Shown here piece after piece: positions 62,724 through 64,000 of a DNA stretch of 64,000 bases (position 1 is its first letter; each line of letters opens with the position of its first letter). The notes beneath the pieces are model-generated. The model was not told the origin of the DNA. It made no database searches and saw only the letters and a program-made list of their open reading frames with translations. The DNA comes from Subtercola frigoramans (GTDB lineage Bacteria > Actinomycetota > Actinomycetes > Actinomycetales > Microbacteriaceae), in the NCBI RefSeq assembly GCF_016907385.1, contig NZ_JAFBBU010000001.1, forward strand, positions 2,170,001 through 2,234,000. The letters run 5' to 3'. Position numbers and translations under genes: made by a program.

Positions 62724-63392
62724 CTAGAGCCAGCGCTCGAGACCGTCCAGAATCAGGTCGAGACCGAGAGGGAATTCGTCGGCGTAGTTGTAGCCCGGAG
62801 TGAGCACATGCTGCGCTGTCAGCTCGGCCAGATACGGAAACTCCTTGGTCGGGAGCTGAGCGAGCAGAATGTGCGCCATCGCGGCGGTCTCCTCTTCGGT
62901 CGTGAAGGGCAGACTCTGTTCCTGCATCGCGAATCCGTAGATATAGCTGTCAAGGGCCGAGAACGCGTGCGCGGTCATGGTTATGGAAAACCCGGCGTTC
63001 CTGAAGGTCGCGATGACCCGGTCATGATGGCGCAGGGTTGCCGGCCCCGGATTGGTGCCCGAGCCCTTGACCCCGATGGCCCACGGATGCCGAGACAGCG
63101 CGTCTCGGAATGACACCGATCGCTTACGCAGCGCCGACTTCCAGTCGTCGTTGTGCGACGGAAGTTCGATTTCGGCGAAGACCGCATCGACCATGGAGGT
63201 AAGCAGGTCATCCTTGTTGGCGACGTGGTTGTACAGGGACATTGCCTCGACGCCAAGCTGCTCGCCCAACTTTCGCATGGTCAGCGATTCGATACCGGAT
63301 TCGTCGGCAATCGCGATGGCGGTATCCAACACCAGAGCTCGATTGAGTCGCACGCGTGATGACACGTCACCGGTACCCGATCGCTTCGCCAT
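62724..63392 (-). CDS. TetR/AcrR-family transcriptional regulator
   Basis: Repressor with N-terminal helix-turn-helix: LVLDTAIAIADESGIESLTM, RKLGEQLGVEAMSLYNHVANKDDLL, then a ligand-binding C-terminal domain of the TetR_C type (HRHDRVIATFRN-like segment and FSALDSYIYGFAMQEQSLPF). The 222-residue length is typical. ATG 63392 follows GGGGAAT. It diverges from the DUF4386 gene, with a 26-base dyad between them that is a strong operator candidate, so it should regulate that gene and itself. Confidence 0.9.
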   Translation of the reverse strand: MAKRSGTGDVSSRVRLNRALVLDTAIAIADESGIESLTMRKLGEQLGVEAMSLYNHVANKDDLLTSMVDAVFAEIELPSHNDDWKSALRKRSVSFRDALSRHPWAIGVKGSGTNPGPATLRHHDRVIATFRNAGFSITMTAHAFSALDSYIYGFAMQEQSLPFTTEEETAAMAHILLAQLPTKEFPYLAELTAQHVLTPGYNYADEFPLGLDLILDGLERWL

Positions 63393-63439
63393 GATTCCCC
63401 ACCGTCTCCTTGACAAGCTTACCGCGTATTCGTATCGTA

Positions 63440-63465
63440 CTTACGACATAAGTTTACAACGTAAG
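63440..63465. promoter_or_regulatory. TetR-type operator dyad
   Basis: CTTACG, three bases, TAA, two bases, TTA, three bases, CGTAAG: a perfect interrupted dyad over 26 bases. It lies 47 bases before the TetR start and eight bases before the DUF4386 start, overlapping that gene's ribosome binding site GTAAGGA. Confidence 0.75.
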
Positions 63466-63473
63466 GATTTGCG

Positions 63474-64000
63474 ATGCGCCCCACACCTGCTACGTCACCC
63501 GCTCCATCGATTCGGCGCCCTCCGCTCGGCTTCACGCGCTGGTCACCCCGCACTGCGGCGCTCGTCGCGGGAGTTGCGCTCGCTTTGATGGCCGTACTGG
63601 GCGGATTCGGCAACCTCGGTGCCATCACGCCGTTGATCGTTCCCGGCGATGCAGACGCGACCGCACGCACCATCTCCCTCTCCCCCACGCTGTTCTTGGC
63701 GGGAGTTGCCAGCTTCACCGTCGTGGCGCTCCTTGACGTGATTGTCGCCGGTGCGTTCTTCACACTCTTCAGGCCGGTGAACCCCCGCCTCTCGCTCACG
63801 GCGGCCCTGCTCAGGGTCGGGTACGCAGTGCTGTTCCTCGTCGCGATCAGCAGGCTTGTGGTCGGCTATTCGCAACTGAGCGATCCCACCAGCGCTCTTG
63901 CGACATTCCAGTCGTTCACCACGATCTGGGTCGTCAGTCTGGGCCTGTTCGGTCTCAGCCTGCTCGTCGTCGGCTACCTGGCGTACCGCTCCGGCTTCAT
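63474..64000 (+). CDS. DUF4386 integral membrane protein (partial, C-terminus beyond the right edge)
   Basis: Actinobacterial membrane family without assigned function, usually about 230 residues; 175 codons are visible. Membrane segments appear at ALVAGVALALMAVLGGFG, SFTVVALLDVIVAGAFFTLF, LLRVGYAVLFLVAISRLVVG and FTTIWVVSLGLFGLSLLVVG. PALRVGYAVLF-like and the surrounding QLSDP context are typical of the family. AAGGA lies six bases before the ATG and is covered by the TetR operator. Probably a target of the divergent TetR regulator. Confidence 0.85.
   Translation, partial: MRPTPATSPAPSIRRPPLGFTRWSPRTAALVAGVALALMAVLGGFGNLGAITPLIVPGDADATARTISLSPTLFLAGVASFTVVALLDVIVAGAFFTLFRPVNPRLSLTAALLRVGYAVLFLVAISRLVVGYSQLSDPTSALATFQSFTTIWVVSLGLFGLSLLVVGYLAYRSGF

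Overview
The window looks like chromosomal DNA from a high-GC actinobacterium, most likely of the family Microbacteriaceae. This rests on the strong preference for G/C in third codon positions, a class II DAHP synthase beside plsC and a FadD15-like ligase, a garA-ftsR-merR cluster, a DinB/mycothiol-transferase-type protein, several LLM flavin/F420 oxidoreductases, DUF3097 and DUF222-HNH proteins, and dispersed GGTTTCG...CGAAACC inverted repeats. I see no tRNA, rRNA, CRISPR array, prophage or insertion sequence.

Layout. 1-8.4 kb: primary metabolism (ROK kinase, plsC and the start of aroG on the minus strand; fadD15-like on plus; def and pyruvate carboxylase on minus). 8.5-14.3 kb: an orphan ParA-type ATPase, the regulatory cluster garA-ftsR-merR (minus), then DUF1295, DUF3097 and pabC (plus). 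14.5-18.3 kb: a membrane-anchored HtrA-like protease, a coiled-coil protein and an S4 RNA-binding protein. 18.3-23.6 kb: a minus-strand cassette coding for a small secreted two-cysteine protein, a 75-residue protein, a peptidoglycan-binding membrane adaptor, an ABC ATPase and an ABC permease, with a lipoprotein gene diverging from it. This is the best candidate here for an undescribed secretion or antagonism module. 23.7-35.8 kb: a secreted M15-like protein, a J-domain/NERD protein, redox enzymes, an MBL hydrolase, an LCP cell-wall enzyme, a glucose-6-phosphate dehydrogenase homologue and a membrane-anchored coiled-coil protein. 36.2-43 kb: an MFS exporter, then a GAF regulator, an aldehyde dehydrogenase and DUF779 that together look like an aldehyde/alcohol oxidation module, and an LLM oxidoreductase. 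43.2-50 kb: a DUF222-HNH protein, a 20-base poly-C tract, a methyltransferase, and a divergent regulator/APC permease/FAD oxidase cluster. 50-64 kb: an LAxTG wall-sorted protein, NUDIX, SDR, DinB-type and LLM enzymes, a zinc-ribbon protein, a lytic-transglycosylase-like protein, a Peptidase_Mx homologue, a transporter, a DEAD-box helicase, a second FadD, an F420-reductase-like protein, and a TetR regulator divergent from a DUF4386 membrane protein that is cut by the window edge.

Two window-wide patterns stand out. First, many spacers and gene ends carry private short tandem repeats. Several begin inside the last codons of a gene, so the stop codon itself is repeated into the spacer. Others are in-frame 12- or 15-base repeats inside otherwise ordinary genes such as zwf and pabC. 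Second, at least ten start codons have no clear ribosome binding site but lie 6-8 bases after a TAnnnT box, as expected for leaderless mRNAs. Starts were chosen with this in mind.
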